Positions 39,169 through 49,499 are shown, counted from the first letter of the stretch. The stretch: 64,000 nt of DNA from Chitinibacter fontanus (GCF_013423785.1 NZ_CP058952.1:2197665-2261664); one strand, 5' to 3'. A program made the numbers and translations. Notes: generated by a model from the sequence alone, not told the origin.

Positions 39169-39426
39169 CTTTGTCTGAATGGGAAAACTGCTGCGAATCA
39201 CGAATACTGCGTTTTAAAACGACTCAAAATCCTCATTTACTTTATGTAAATTCCGGTTTTTCGTCTTTTTAAGCCTTGTCTTCGCGCTGCTCGCTACGTT
39301 TTTTCGTTGGGTCTGTGGGTTTTGCAGTCTGGCTAGGTGATTTTCCAGATACATGCCAGTGTATAGGTTGGTATGTGGTAAATCCCTTGGTTTGCGGGGC
39401 GATACCCTGTGCGGTAGGAGAGAGTT
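39169..39426 (+). repeat. rpmA-obg intergenic region with repeat-like segment
   Basis: No gene is supported here. The stretch at about 39218-39305 has a low-complexity, T-rich pattern with TTTAC/GTAAA arms near 39236-39250. From memory it resembles dispersed intergenic sequences seen in several proteobacterial genomes; that is unverified. The obg ribosome binding site AGGAGAG lies just before 39427. No confident promoter was found. Confidence 0.25.
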
Positions 39427-40590
39427 ATGAAGTTTATTGATGAAGCAAGAATTGAAGTAATCGGCGGCAAGGGTGGTAATGGCTCGGCTAGTATGCGCCG
39501 CGAAAAATTCGTACCGCGCGGCGGCCCGGATGGTGGCGACGGCGGTAAAGGCGGTACGGTGTGGGCCATTGCGGATGAAGACATCAACACACTGGTGGAT
39601 TACCGTTTTGTGCGCAAATACAAAGCCAAAGACGGCGAAGGCGGTCGCGGCGCGGATTGCTACGGCAAAGGCGGCGATGATATCGAATTGCGTATGCCGA
39701 TTGGCACGACCATTACCGATGCTGAAACGGGCGAGCTGATCGCCGATTTGACCAAAAACGGCGAGCGTTTGCCAATTGCCAAAGGTGGCCAAGGCGGCTT
39801 TGGTAATTTGCATTTCAAATCGTCGACCAACCGCGCGCCGCGTCAAACTACGCCGGGTGCTGAGGGCGAGCGTCGTGAATTGAAATTGGAATTGAAAGTG
39901 CTGGCCGACATCGGTTTGCTCGGCATGCCGAATGCCGGTAAATCAACGTTTATTCGCGCAGTCTCTGCGGCCAAGCCGAAAGTGGCGGATTATCCGTTTA
40001 CCACCTTGCACCCGAATCTGGGCGTAGTGCGCATCGACGAAAACCGCAGCTTTGTGATTGCCGACGTACCGGGTTTGATCGAAGGTGCTGCTGATGGTGC
40101 AGGTTTGGGTCATCGTTTCCTGAAGCACTTGCAGCGTACCGGTATTTTGCTGCACCTCGTTGATTTGGCGCCGTTTGACGAAGAAGTTGATCCGGTGGCT
40201 GAAGCTAATGCGATTGTCGAAGAGCTGCGCAAGTACGACGAAGAGCTTTACAACAAGCCGCGCTGGTTGGTGCTCAATAAAGTCGACATGATTCCGGAAG
40301 ATGAGCGCGAAGAGCGCGTGCAGGCTTTCCTGAAAGCCTATGGCTGGGAAGCGGGTGAGTATGATGAATACGCGCCGTTCGATCCAGCGAAACCACGCTA
40401 TTTTGTGATTGCCGGTCTGACCGGTGAAGGTTGTCGCGATTTGACCTACGCGATTGCCGATTATCTTGAGCAAGCCAAGAAATTGGCCAAGCAGCAGGAA
40501 GAAGATGCGGCTGCACGTTTGGCGGCGGAGCAAGAAGCCTTGTTGGCTGCGCGTGCTGCAGCGATTGCCGCAGATGGTGATATCGAGTAA
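39427..40590 (+). CDS. obg: GTPase Obg/CgtA
   Basis: Obg (387 aa) is an essential GTPase acting in late 50S assembly and stress control. The glycine-rich Obg fold spans about 1-158. The G domain shows GMPNAGKST (166-174), DVPGL (213-217) and NKVD (284-287). The C-terminal tail is alanine- and glutamate-rich (from about 350) and is variable in the family. It follows rplU-rpmA, as in most proteobacteria, but behind a terminator and 311 bp. Confidence 0.97.
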   Translation: MKFIDEARIEVIGGKGGNGSASMRREKFVPRGGPDGGDGGKGGTVWAIADEDINTLVDYRFVRKYKAKDGEGGRGADCYGKGGDDIELRMPIGTTITDAETGELIADLTKNGERLPIAKGGQGGFGNLHFKSSTNRAPRQTTPGAEGERRELKLELKVLADIGLLGMPNAGKSTFIRAVSAAKPKVADYPFTTLHPNLGVVRIDENRSFVIADVPGLIEGAADGAGLGHRFLKHLQRTGILLHLVDLAPFDEEVDPVAEANAIVEELRKYDEELYNKPRWLVLNKVDMIPEDEREERVQAFLKAYGWEAGEYDEYAPFDPAKPRYFVIAGLTGEGCRDLTYAIADYLEQAKKLAKQQEEDAAARLAAEQEALLAARAAAIAADGDIE

Positions 40591-40595
40591 TGCTT

Positions 40596-40748
40596 GGGTG
40601 GGTATTTGTCGGTGAGCCATATTAAATAATGGTTGGCGATAAATACCCATTGCTGTATCTGGGCTAAGCCCAGAGGTAGAAATACCTAGTTTGCGCTGTT
40701 GTGTCACTTCCTGCTAAAGGCATTGTTTTTCGCCTCATTTGCCTTTAG
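40596..40748 (+). promoter_or_regulatory. structured obg-SMC operon intergenic region
   Basis: Four inverted repeats lie in a row. A long imperfect stem has outer arms at 40599-40611 and 40637-40649. CTGGGC/GCCCAG is at 40659-40664 and 40668-40673. AGGTA-GAAA-TACCT is at 40674-40687. CTAAAGGCA/TGCCTTTAG is at 40714-40722 and 40740-40748. None has a T-tract. No strong promoter for the downstream operon was recognised. Confidence 0.45.
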
Positions 40749-40778
40749 TCTTGCTGCTTCCCGATTTTTGTCATCTCC

Positions 40779-42062
40779 ATGCAAGACGAAAACTTATTCT
40801 CCGATTTTTTTCAGCCCGGTTTTGTGCCGCACGAACTGCCACAAATGGCGGAATTGCTGCGCGCGCGTACCTATATTGATGCGTTTATTACGCTGTTTCG
40901 CGGTGGCGAAGACGAGGTTTTTGTTCGTCTGATCGTGCTGCGCGAAATTGGCGCGCGTGCCGATGCGCCGCGCTGGTCGCCGGCTGATTTGCAGTCGCAT
41001 TTTGCCTACATTAATCAGGTCAAGCTCGATACCGTACTCAAACGCTTGCGCGATAACGGCTTGCTGGTGTGGGATAGCGACGAGCAGCTGTATGCGATGT
41101 CCGAAGCGGGGCGCGTCGCTTTGGCCGCAATGGGCACGATGATGCAATTTGCCGAGGGCGATGCCGAGCTCGGCTATCTAACCTCGCAGGTGGCGGCAGG
41201 TCAATCGCTGGGCCAGGTTTCTAACGAAGTAATGCTCAATTTATTGGCTCGCTTGAACGAGCTATACGCCGATTTTGAAGCCGCACTCGAATCGCAATCC
41301 GAATTCCAAATCCGCGCCGCGCGCGAGAAGCTCGAAAAAGTCTGGCAATGGGTCGAAAAAGGCACCGACGTGATTCGCACGGTGTTGACCGACGAAGCCA
41401 CCGATCAACGTGTTTATCAAATTGCGCAATCGATTGCTTTGGCGCAAGCGCGGATGCTGCGATTAACCTCGGTGTTCCACCGTCGGTTGTCCGAATTGGC
41501 GTCGCAGCGCGTGCATTTGGGGCAGTCGGGTTTGTCGACGACCAATGTCGCCGATTGGTTGCGCCAGCAAACGCAGGAAAAATTGGCCGGTCTTGGTCGC
41601 GATCTGATTTTGTTTCATCCTGAACCGCATTTTGTTGTGTCGGATATTTTGCTCGACGTGGCCGAATTTGAAATTTGCGAGCGCGAGCGCCCGATTAATA
41701 TTGTCAGCGAAATGCCGGCCGGTGCAGCGGCGCAAGTGGTTGGTGAAGTCGAGGCCGAACGTTTATTGCTGGCCGAATCCTTGTACGAAGATTTGAATCG
41801 TCTCGTTGCTGATGGTTTGGGGGGCGATTTGCCTGCTGCAGTCATCGCGCCAACCTACAACGAAACCGCGTACCGACTGTCTTTGCTGTCTTTGCTGGGC
41901 GATGCCGAGGCCGCGCTAGAAAAAAGTGTGGTCGCCGATATTGTTAAAATTCCGCTGCGGCTTGAGGCCAGCGCTGAATTATTTGAACCCGATCACCCCG
42001 AGGTCGCGAGTATTAGTCATGGCCGACTCTCGCCACTGAATACCATGCTGAAAAAAGGCTGA
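40779..42062 (+). CDS. MukF/MksF-like kleisin subunit (candidate)
   Basis: A 427-aa protein with no catalytic motif. An N-terminal winged-helix-like region (about 60-110: PRWSPADLQSHFAYINQVKLDTVLKRL) is followed by a long helical middle (110-260) and a mixed C-terminus. Length, position as first gene, and the downstream MukE-like and SMC genes suggest the kleisin (MksF, or JetA of Wadjet) of a MukBEF-like complex. The assignment rests on synteny and architecture, not on a sequence match I could verify. It is 6 bp ahead of the next gene. Confidence 0.6.
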   Translation: MQDENLFSDFFQPGFVPHELPQMAELLRARTYIDAFITLFRGGEDEVFVRLIVLREIGARADAPRWSPADLQSHFAYINQVKLDTVLKRLRDNGLLVWDSDEQLYAMSEAGRVALAAMGTMMQFAEGDAELGYLTSQVAAGQSLGQVSNEVMLNLLARLNELYADFEAALESQSEFQIRAAREKLEKVWQWVEKGTDVIRTVLTDEATDQRVYQIAQSIALAQARMLRLTSVFHRRLSELASQRVHLGQSGLSTTNVADWLRQQTQEKLAGLGRDLILFHPEPHFVVSDILLDVAEFEICERERPINIVSEMPAGAAAQVVGEVEAERLLLAESLYEDLNRLVADGLGGDLPAAVIAPTYNETAYRLSLLSLLGDAEAALEKSVVADIVKIPLRLEASAELFEPDHPEVASISHGRLSPLNTMLKKG

Positions 42063-42068
42063 TAGAAC

Positions 42069-42728
42069 ATGGATCAAGCCCTGAATATTTTGGTTGCGCG
42101 TCTGTTGGCGCAACGTTTTGTGTTGCGCAAAGACCCACTCGCGCGCCGCGCCTTGATTGACGAAGCATTTCGTGAGTCGCTCGAACATCGTTTGGCTGAG
42201 TGTGGCCTGCAATTGCTGGAAAATCCCTATGCCGAGCATATTGCCGTAGCGCTACAGCCGCATATGGAAGAGTGGGTGTTTGGCGAGGGCGAAAATTGGC
42301 TGTCCAATAATATGGGCTTGCCGCGCGATGGCATCGCCTTGCTCGTCGTAGTGTGGGCGCTGATTATTTTGCCGAAACGTGAACGCCAAATTGCGCGCGT
42401 TGAAGCGGGTAACGAAGAGCAGGGCGATTTATTTGGCGCGGAAAAGCCGATCGAGCACGGCGAAGGTGTTGCACAAGGCGTGTCAGAAGACGCGCTGTAT
42501 GCTGACTTTGGCAAAGTGCTCGGCGGCAAAATGCGCTTCACAACCAATCTCGGTCAACTCTCGAAGCTTGGTTTTGTCGTACGTCGTAACCGGATGATTT
42601 ATGAAGGCCCGATGCTCGACTTGATGATCGACTACGCCAAACTCGCGCCGCGTATTATTAATGGCGCATTGGCAGATATTTTGAAATTGTCGGGCACGCA
42701 AATTGCTACCGCCGAGATTGATGCATGA
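42069..42728 (+). CDS. MukE/MksE-like KITE subunit (candidate)
   Basis: A 219-aa protein with helical N-terminal part and a probable winged-helix region (GKVLGGKMRFTTNLGQLSKLGFVVRRN, about 155-180). Size and place between a kleisin-like gene and the SMC gene fit MksE (about 230 aa), which bridges kleisin and DNA. A loop rich in E and G (about 117-140) splits the two halves. Its stop overlaps the next start as ATGA. Function is inferred from context. Confidence 0.58.
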   Translation: MDQALNILVARLLAQRFVLRKDPLARRALIDEAFRESLEHRLAECGLQLLENPYAEHIAVALQPHMEEWVFGEGENWLSNNMGLPRDGIALLVVVWALIILPKRERQIARVEAGNEEQGDLFGAEKPIEHGEGVAQGVSEDALYADFGKVLGGKMRFTTNLGQLSKLGFVVRRNRMIYEGPMLDLMIDYAKLAPRIINGALADILKLSGTQIATAEIDA

Positions 42729-43261
42729 TTCTGCGTCAAGCAACTGTGCAAGATGCTGAGTTCTTATTGCAATTGCGTTCAGACCCGGCTGCGCTCAAAT
42801 ACATGCCGCTCGTGAAACTCGATCTGCCCGCAATGCAGGCGCGCATCGTTGCTGTGGCCAAGCTGCTCGACTGCCAAGGGCTGGCTGAGCTGATGATGAT
42901 CGTCGAGCTAGATGGTCAAGCGATTGGCATGGTCGGTGCAAATCAGCGCTCGTCGATGATGCAATACACCGAAGTGTCGTATTCATTGCTGCCGCAATAT
43001 CAAGGCCGAGGTTTGGCAACGCAAGCCTTGCGCTTGTGGGTTTCACAATTGTTTGCCGCAGGGTATCGCGGCTTGGGTGCGACAATTTCGGCGCTGAATT
43101 TACCGTCGCAAGCTTTGGCCGAACGCGTCGGTTTCGTGCGCGAAGGTGTGATGCGCGAGCATTTTGTGATCGGCAGTCAGGCGCAAGATCAAGTGATTTA
43201 TGGTTTGTTGGCCAGCGAATGGCAGCAAGCACAAAAGGGAAGTCAAAATGTTCCAGATTAA
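42725..43261 (+). CDS. GNAT-family acetyltransferase (RimJ/RimL-like)
   Basis: A 178-aa GNAT protein. The acetyl-CoA motif A is QYQGRGLATQAL near residues 91-102, and the C-terminal part has NLPSQALAERVGFVREGVMRE, typical of the RimJ/RimL branch that acetylates protein N-termini or small molecules. It overlaps the MukE-like gene by 4 nt and the SMC gene by 14 nt, so its translation is tied to both. A GNAT within such an operon is unusual to my knowledge. The substrate is unknown; a component of the SMC complex is a speculation. Confidence 0.88.
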   Translation: MILRQATVQDAEFLLQLRSDPAALKYMPLVKLDLPAMQARIVAVAKLLDCQGLAELMMIVELDGQAIGMVGANQRSSMMQYTEVSYSLLPQYQGRGLATQALRLWVSQLFAAGYRGLGATISALNLPSQALAERVGFVREGVMREHFVIGSQAQDQVIYGLLASEWQQAQKGSQNVPD

Positions 43262-46085
43262 AACTTTGGAAATGGTGCACTGGGATTTCTGGCAGCGTAT
43301 TTCTGTGCCACTCGATGCGCAAATCGTTACTGTGGTGGGGCCGAATGGCTCGGGAAAAACCACGCTGCTCGATGCGCTGCGCACGATTCTGGCGCTCAAA
43401 TGTTCGGGCCGCCGTGATTACAAACGCTATGTGCGCAATAACAAAGAAAACATAGCTTGGTTGCGTGCCGTGGTGAGTAATCCACGCCGCAGTGGCGGTG
43501 GATTTTTTCCGTATTTGTTCTTCCCGCTCTCGTCTGAAACCGTCACGCTGTTTTGCCGGATTAAAAAGCAGGGCGGTGATTGGGTGCGCCAGTACGCGAT
43601 TGCCGAAGGTGATGCGCAGCTTGATGGCCAAACCGAAACGACTTTACAGTGGCTCGGCGTTGGTGATTATCGCCGCCGTCTGGAGCAAGCCGGTTTGACG
43701 CCAGCAATTGCCGAGGTATTGGCCTTGGAGCAAGGTGATACGGATAAGCTGTGCGAATACTCCCCTAAGGCATTGCTTGATTTGGTTTTCCAAGTGTTTG
43801 GGGACAAGGAAGTCTTGGATCACTACCAAGAAGCCAAAGTGCGCCTGCGTGAAGCCGAAGGCGAGCTCGACAAAATGCAGCAGCAATTGTCGCAATTGGG
43901 CTTAGATGTTGAGCGTTTCCGTTTGCGCGCCAGCTCCTATCTGGAATGGTGCTCACTTGGTACGGATACAGTTCGTCTCGAAAATGAAGTAATTCCCGCG
44001 TTGCAAGTCGCCGAGGCGCAAGACACTTTGCGCAATTACATCGTGCAATTTAAGCAAAATCGTCGCAATCTTTGGCATAAGCGTAGCGATCTGGTTCAGC
44101 TCGACAAACGTTTGGCGGTGGCGCAATTGGCGGCGAATCAAACGCTCAATGGCGAGCAGCAAAGCAAGGCCGATTACGATGCGATGTTTGCCAAGTTTCA
44201 GGAAGTACGTGATGCCGCGCGCGATACCGAACGGGTGATTCGCGAAGGCGAAAAGCTACGTGAACTCGCTGAGCGCGAGCATGGCGCGGATGCGATTGGC
44301 CTGAACGATCGCTTGGCGGATCTGAAAGTACTCGAGACCGAGAAAAAGCTCGCGCTGAAAAATGCACGCGACGAGCGCCAGCAATTGTCTGAGGCACAAT
44401 TTGCGCTGCAAGCCGGTAAAGCGCCGTCGCCCGAATTTGTGCGCCAGATGCGCGCCGCGCTCGATGAGGCGGGGATTCCGCATCAGCTGTTGACCGAAAT
44501 TTGTGAAGTCAAAGACCCCGCTTGGCAGGATGCGGTCGAGGCTTTGCTGGCACCATCACGTCACTTGATCTTGCTGCAACGCGAAGCGGATAAGCAACGT
44601 GCCTGGGAAGTGGGCGAGCGTTTGCGCTATCGCCACTTTATTGTGTCCGAGCGCGAGCCAGCGCCACGCGCCAATTTGGGCTCGATTCTGGAAATTATCG
44701 ATTTCAAAGCCCCGGTGCCAGCATGGCTGAGCCGTCAGCTCAATGGCATTCAGCGCGTGAAATCGGTAGAAGCGGGTAGCCGCATTAGTAGTGACTGGAT
44801 TACCAAAGAGGGGTATTACCGTGAACGCCGCGGTGCGCGTTTCATTGGGGTCGATACCCGTGAGTATGCTTTTGGTGAGGCCGCGCGTCATTCACGTTTG
44901 AATGATATTGCGGTGCGCTTGAAAGCCTTGAATGATCAGATTTTGGATCAGGAAACCGACTTCGCCAGCGTACAACGCGATATTCAATCGATCACCGTGC
45001 AGTTGATGGGTATGCAAGCAGTGCTGCAACTGGCTGCGCGTCAGGCCGAGTTTGCCGCTGCGGCAGAGCGCTTCCCGGCAGAGCAAGCCGAAGTGCAGCG
45101 TCTGGGGGCGGAGCTCGCTGCTGCACAAGCTTCGCTCGAAGGCTCGCGTGAAAGTCGCTCTGAGTTGCGACTGGCCGCTCAGAAAATCGAAATCGAGCGC
45201 GATCAATTCCGTCGTGCAGTGGAAGAATTGCAAGCGCAGATCACCCGCCAGCGCAACGAGATTAGTCGCCAGCTCGGCGCGATCCGCGTGCTGAAAGAAA
45301 AAGCGCTTCCAGCTTGGTTGTTGCCGAATGTATTGGCGCAACTCAAAGAAGAATATCGCAGCGTCACCGAGGTGCGTCACATCATCGAGCGCCAGCAAGA
45401 GCAGCTGACGCAGGCGCATTGGGAAAAAGACGAAACCATCATCCAGCGCCGCGATAAATTGGTTGCCGATTACGATGCGCTGGAAGATGAATCCCAAGGC
45501 CACCGTAAAGAAGTGGAGCGCACTGGTCAGTTGACCGAAGAGGCGCGTGCAGCCTACATCAATAAGCTGCGTGCGACAGTGCGTGCGTATGGCCGCAATA
45601 TTAAAGGCCTTGGCGATCTGGCCGGTATCGACGTTGAGCTTGATATGCCGCATCTGGAAAACGACGACGTGGTGCTGGCGCAAGCGGGTCTGACTGCGCG
45701 TTTCAATTTTGACCAGAAAGGCATGATGGGCTTGAACGATGGTGAGGCATCGGGTGGTCAGCAGGTAATGAAGTCGCTGATTCTGTTGATTGGTTTGATG
45801 ATGGATGAAAACAATCCATCGGGCTTTGTGTTTATCGACGAGCCATTTGCCCACTTGGATATTTTTAATATTGACCGAGTCGGCGCTTTCCTGAAGGCAA
45901 CACAAGCGCAATACCTGATCACCACACCATTGACGCATAACACCAATGTGTATGGTCCGTCCGAGCTGACGCTAACGACGCGTAAAAAACGTCCAGGCGA
46001 AACTTGGGCGCCATTGATCATGCAAACCCGCCGCCGTACCGAGCAGAAAATGCTCGATGCGGGTACAGTGGTCACAACCGTATAG
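43248..46085 (+). CDS. SMC-like ATPase, MukB/MksB type
   Basis: A 945-aa SMC protein. Walker A GPNGSGKTT is at 31-39, two long coiled-coil arms run about 185-390 and 555-775, and a hinge-like globular region lies at about 395-550 (DPAWQDAVEALL within it). The signature ASGGQQ is at 834-839, and Walker B VFIDEP (861-866) is followed by HLD. ATG 43248 is chosen over an in-frame upstream start inside the GNAT gene. The size is near MksB and well below MukB (about 1480 aa). With the two upstream genes it would form a condensin-like complex in chromosome organisation or plasmid defence. Confidence 0.82.
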   Translation: MFQIKTLEMVHWDFWQRISVPLDAQIVTVVGPNGSGKTTLLDALRTILALKCSGRRDYKRYVRNNKENIAWLRAVVSNPRRSGGGFFPYLFFPLSSETVTLFCRIKKQGGDWVRQYAIAEGDAQLDGQTETTLQWLGVGDYRRRLEQAGLTPAIAEVLALEQGDTDKLCEYSPKALLDLVFQVFGDKEVLDHYQEAKVRLREAEGELDKMQQQLSQLGLDVERFRLRASSYLEWCSLGTDTVRLENEVIPALQVAEAQDTLRNYIVQFKQNRRNLWHKRSDLVQLDKRLAVAQLAANQTLNGEQQSKADYDAMFAKFQEVRDAARDTERVIREGEKLRELAEREHGADAIGLNDRLADLKVLETEKKLALKNARDERQQLSEAQFALQAGKAPSPEFVRQMRAALDEAGIPHQLLTEICEVKDPAWQDAVEALLAPSRHLILLQREADKQRAWEVGERLRYRHFIVSEREPAPRANLGSILEIIDFKAPVPAWLSRQLNGIQRVKSVEAGSRISSDWITKEGYYRERRGARFIGVDTREYAFGEAARHSRLNDIAVRLKALNDQILDQETDFASVQRDIQSITVQLMGMQAVLQLAARQAEFAAAAERFPAEQAEVQRLGAELAAAQASLEGSRESRSELRLAAQKIEIERDQFRRAVEELQAQITRQRNEISRQLGAIRVLKEKALPAWLLPNVLAQLKEEYRSVTEVRHIIERQQEQLTQAHWEKDETIIQRRDKLVADYDALEDESQGHRKEVERTGQLTEEARAAYINKLRATVRAYGRNIKGLGDLAGIDVELDMPHLENDDVVLAQAGLTARFNFDQKGMMGLNDGEASGGQQVMKSLILLIGLMMDENNPSGFVFIDEPFAHLDIFNIDRVGAFLKATQAQYLITTPLTHNTNVYGPSELTLTTRKKRPGETWAPLIMQTRRRTEQKMLDAGTVVTTV

Positions 46086-46105
46086 TTTTTATAAAGAAGA
46101 AGCCT

Positions 46106-47266
46106 GTGCTGCAAATATTTGAATTTTTCGCCCCATGTCCACGTGGCCTCGAGCCGATTTTGGAACAGGAATTGTTGGCGCAGGGCGCTAAGAAGGTCAA
46201 AGTCACTGACGGTGGCGTCGCTTTCGCTGGCCCATGGACAGTGATGTACAAGGCGAATCTGTATTCGCGCGTCGCCAGTCGCATTTTGTGGAAGTTGGTC
46301 GAAAAACCATACCGCACCGAAGACGATATTTTCCGTATGGCGCGCGATACCGAATGGGCGGATATTTTCGCGGTGGAAAACACCATCAAGGTGACTGTGA
46401 CTGCAGTACGTTCACCGCTGCGCAGCCTCGATTTTATTGCGTTGAAAGTCAAAGACGGTGTATGTGATCGCTTTCGTTTGAAGTGTGGTAATCGCCCGAG
46501 CGTCGATACCAAAGAGCCGGATATGCGGATTCATCTGTATTTGTCCGACAAAATGGCAACGCTATATCTGGACACCTCGGGCGAGGCGCTGTTTAAGCGC
46601 GGTTATCGTGTGGAAACGGGCGATGCTCCAGTACGTGAAAATCTGGCCGCAGGGATTTTGTCGCTCAGCGGTTGGACTCCCGATCAGGCGTTTTACGATC
46701 CGATGTGCGGCTCGGGTACTTTTCTGATTGAAGCGGCGATGATTGCACGCAATATCGCACCAGGTATTCGTCGTTCGTTCGCTTTCCAGCAAATGCGCAT
46801 GTTTGACAACAATTTCTGGCAGACCGTCCGTGCGGAAGCGAAAGCGAAAGAAACCAGTAGTAATAATCTGATTTCAGGTTCCGATGTGTCTAGTACGGTG
46901 CTGATCCACGCCAAAGCCAATATCGCTGCGGCAGGTCTGGAGGGGGCGATTCAATTGAAGCAATTGAATGTCCTCGACGCTAAGCCGCCAGTAGAGTCGG
47001 GCGTGTGGGTGTGTAACCCGCCGTATGGCGCGCGGATGGATGAGAAAGAACATCTGGCGAGTTTGTATCCGCAATGGGCAACGGTATTGAAGCAGCGGTT
47101 TGCGGGCTGGAATGCTTATTTCCTGACCGCAGATTTGGATATGCCCAAATACATGCGTTTGAAAGCATCAAAACGCACGGTGCTATTTAATGGTCCGCTC
47201 GAATGTCGTTTGTTTGAATACAAGATGATCGCGGGTGGTAATCGAGATAAGCCAGCCAAAGATTGA
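46106..47266 (+). CDS. rlmL: RlmL-like 23S rRNA (guanine-N2)-methyltransferase
   Basis: A 386-aa THUMP-domain SAM methyltransferase. The THUMP region lies at about 45-155 and the Rossmann methyltransferase at about 165-375, with DPMCGSGTF (198-206) and NPPYG (304-308). It matches the N-terminal half of E. coli RlmKL, the enzyme that makes m2G2445 in 23S rRNA, without the RlmK half. The start is taken as GTG 46106 with AAGAAG upstream; no ATG fits. It lies 20 bp after the SMC gene, directly ahead of an rrn operon. Confidence 0.85.
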   Translation: MLQIFEFFAPCPRGLEPILEQELLAQGAKKVKVTDGGVAFAGPWTVMYKANLYSRVASRILWKLVEKPYRTEDDIFRMARDTEWADIFAVENTIKVTVTAVRSPLRSLDFIALKVKDGVCDRFRLKCGNRPSVDTKEPDMRIHLYLSDKMATLYLDTSGEALFKRGYRVETGDAPVRENLAAGILSLSGWTPDQAFYDPMCGSGTFLIEAAMIARNIAPGIRRSFAFQQMRMFDNNFWQTVRAEAKAKETSSNNLISGSDVSSTVLIHAKANIAAAGLEGAIQLKQLNVLDAKPPVESGVWVCNPPYGARMDEKEHLASLYPQWATVLKQRFAGWNAYFLTADLDMPKYMRLKASKRTVLFNGPLECRLFEYKMIAGGNRDKPAKD

Positions 47267-47290
47267 GCAGATCAAATATAAAGTACAAAA

Positions 47291-47322
47291 ACTCAGCCCG
47301 CGCCAGCGGGCTGAGTGCTTTT
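47291..47322. terminator. terminator hairpin after rlmL, stronger on the minus strand
   Basis: A perfect 11-bp stem (ACTCAGCCCGC 47291-47301 with GCGGGCTGAGT 47306-47316, loop GCCA). On the plus strand it is followed by GCTTTT, on the minus strand by an immediate T-run. It separates rlmL from the rrn promoter region. Confidence 0.65.
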
Positions 47323-47444
47323 CGGGGTGGTTTTTGCGCGGTTTGAGCGTTCGATTCAGGTTGTTTCTTCTTATTGCCTGCGGTTTTGGCCGGTTTTTCT
47401 GAGTTTTTGCGAGTTTTGTTGGTTGCTACACTGGTGCTGTGCGT

Positions 47445-47568
47445 TTGCATTTGGCGTTGTTTGCCAAAATATTTCGATTTTCGTTTCCTTTCCGATCAAC
47501 CACTTAGCGCCTTTGTTCGCTTTTCTTCGTCGATAGGTGTTGACGTGTTTCAGGCTGGTGGGTATAGT
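47445..47568 (+). promoter_or_regulatory. rrn operon promoters
   Basis: The main promoter has TTGACG (47540-47545) and TATAGT (47563-47568), 17 bp apart, followed by a GC-rich discriminator (TCGGCCT) typical of stringent control. A weaker upstream candidate has TTGCAT (47445-47450) and AATATT (47468-47473). The stretch between them is A/T-rich, like an UP element. Confidence 0.7.
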
Positions 47569-47615
47569 TCGGCCTCTCTGCTGATGACGCAACGAAACGA
47601 AGCGATGCCAGCAAC

Positions 47616-47627
47616 GATCTTTAACAA
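47616..47627 (+). promoter_or_regulatory. boxA antitermination site, 16S leader
   Basis: GATCTTTAACAA matches the rrn boxA core (CTCTTTAACA) where NusB-S10 bind. A second copy lies in the 16S-23S spacer. Confidence 0.75.
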
Positions 47628-47629
47628 TA

Positions 47630-47655
47630 TACAGCCGATGAGTGTGAGTGCTTGA
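47630..47655 (+). promoter_or_regulatory. pre-16S processing stem, 5' arm
   Basis: These 26 nt pair with 49337-49362 with a single G-U pair. This is the long stem bracketing 16S rRNA that RNase III cuts in related bacteria. Confidence 0.8.
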
Positions 47656-47783
47656 TTCGTAAGTCGAAACAAGTGCTTGCACTCAGATGATAGGAAATAA
47701 ACAAGACGAACTTTTTAAGTTTTTCTCGTTTCTTTCTTTGAGTATTGAAGTACAAGCCAAGTAGTAAAAATAGCATAGCGATT

Positions 47784-49318
<1,535 letters not shown>

Positions 49319-49336
49319 AAGAGAAAGACCTGCGGG

Positions 49337-49362
49337 TCAAGTACTCACACTCATCGGCTGTA
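49337..49362 (+). promoter_or_regulatory. pre-16S processing stem, 3' arm
   Basis: This arm is complementary to 47630-47655 and lies 20 nt after the 16S 3' end. Confidence 0.8.
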
Positions 49363-49422
49363 GATTTTGAAGATACAGAGACAGTGCTCAAGGGAACTTG
49401 AACACTACTCGGTTGGAAAGCT

Positions 49423-49499
49423 GGGTCAGTAGCTCAGTCGGTTAGAGCACCGTCTTGATAAGGCGGGGGTCGCTGGTTCGATTCCAGCTTGACCCACCA
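49423..49499 (+). tRNA. ileT: tRNA-Ile (GAU)
   Basis: A 77-nt cloverleaf with anticodon GAT at 49457-49459. The acceptor stem GGGTCAG pairs with TTGACCC, the T-loop is GGTTCGATTCC, and CCA is encoded at 49497-49499. It sits in the 16S-23S spacer. Confidence 0.97.

Noticed and set aside
39214-39846. 210-codon minus-strand frame across the obg start
   Set aside because: It is antisense to the highly conserved glycine-rich Obg domain; composition and lack of a start signal show it is a shadow.
42795-43631. 278-codon minus-strand frame across the GNAT and SMC starts
   Set aside because: Antisense to two clearly coding genes and of unnatural composition.
44892-45938. 348-codon minus-strand frame inside the SMC gene
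   Set aside because: It lies antisense to the coiled-coil and ATPase region, where biased codon use keeps opposite frames open; no family resemblance.
43248-46085. Reading the SMC protein as SbcC/Rad50 or RecN
   Set aside because: No zinc-hook CxxC at the hinge, no SbcD or nuclease partner, and the order of small subunits fits MukBEF-like operons better.
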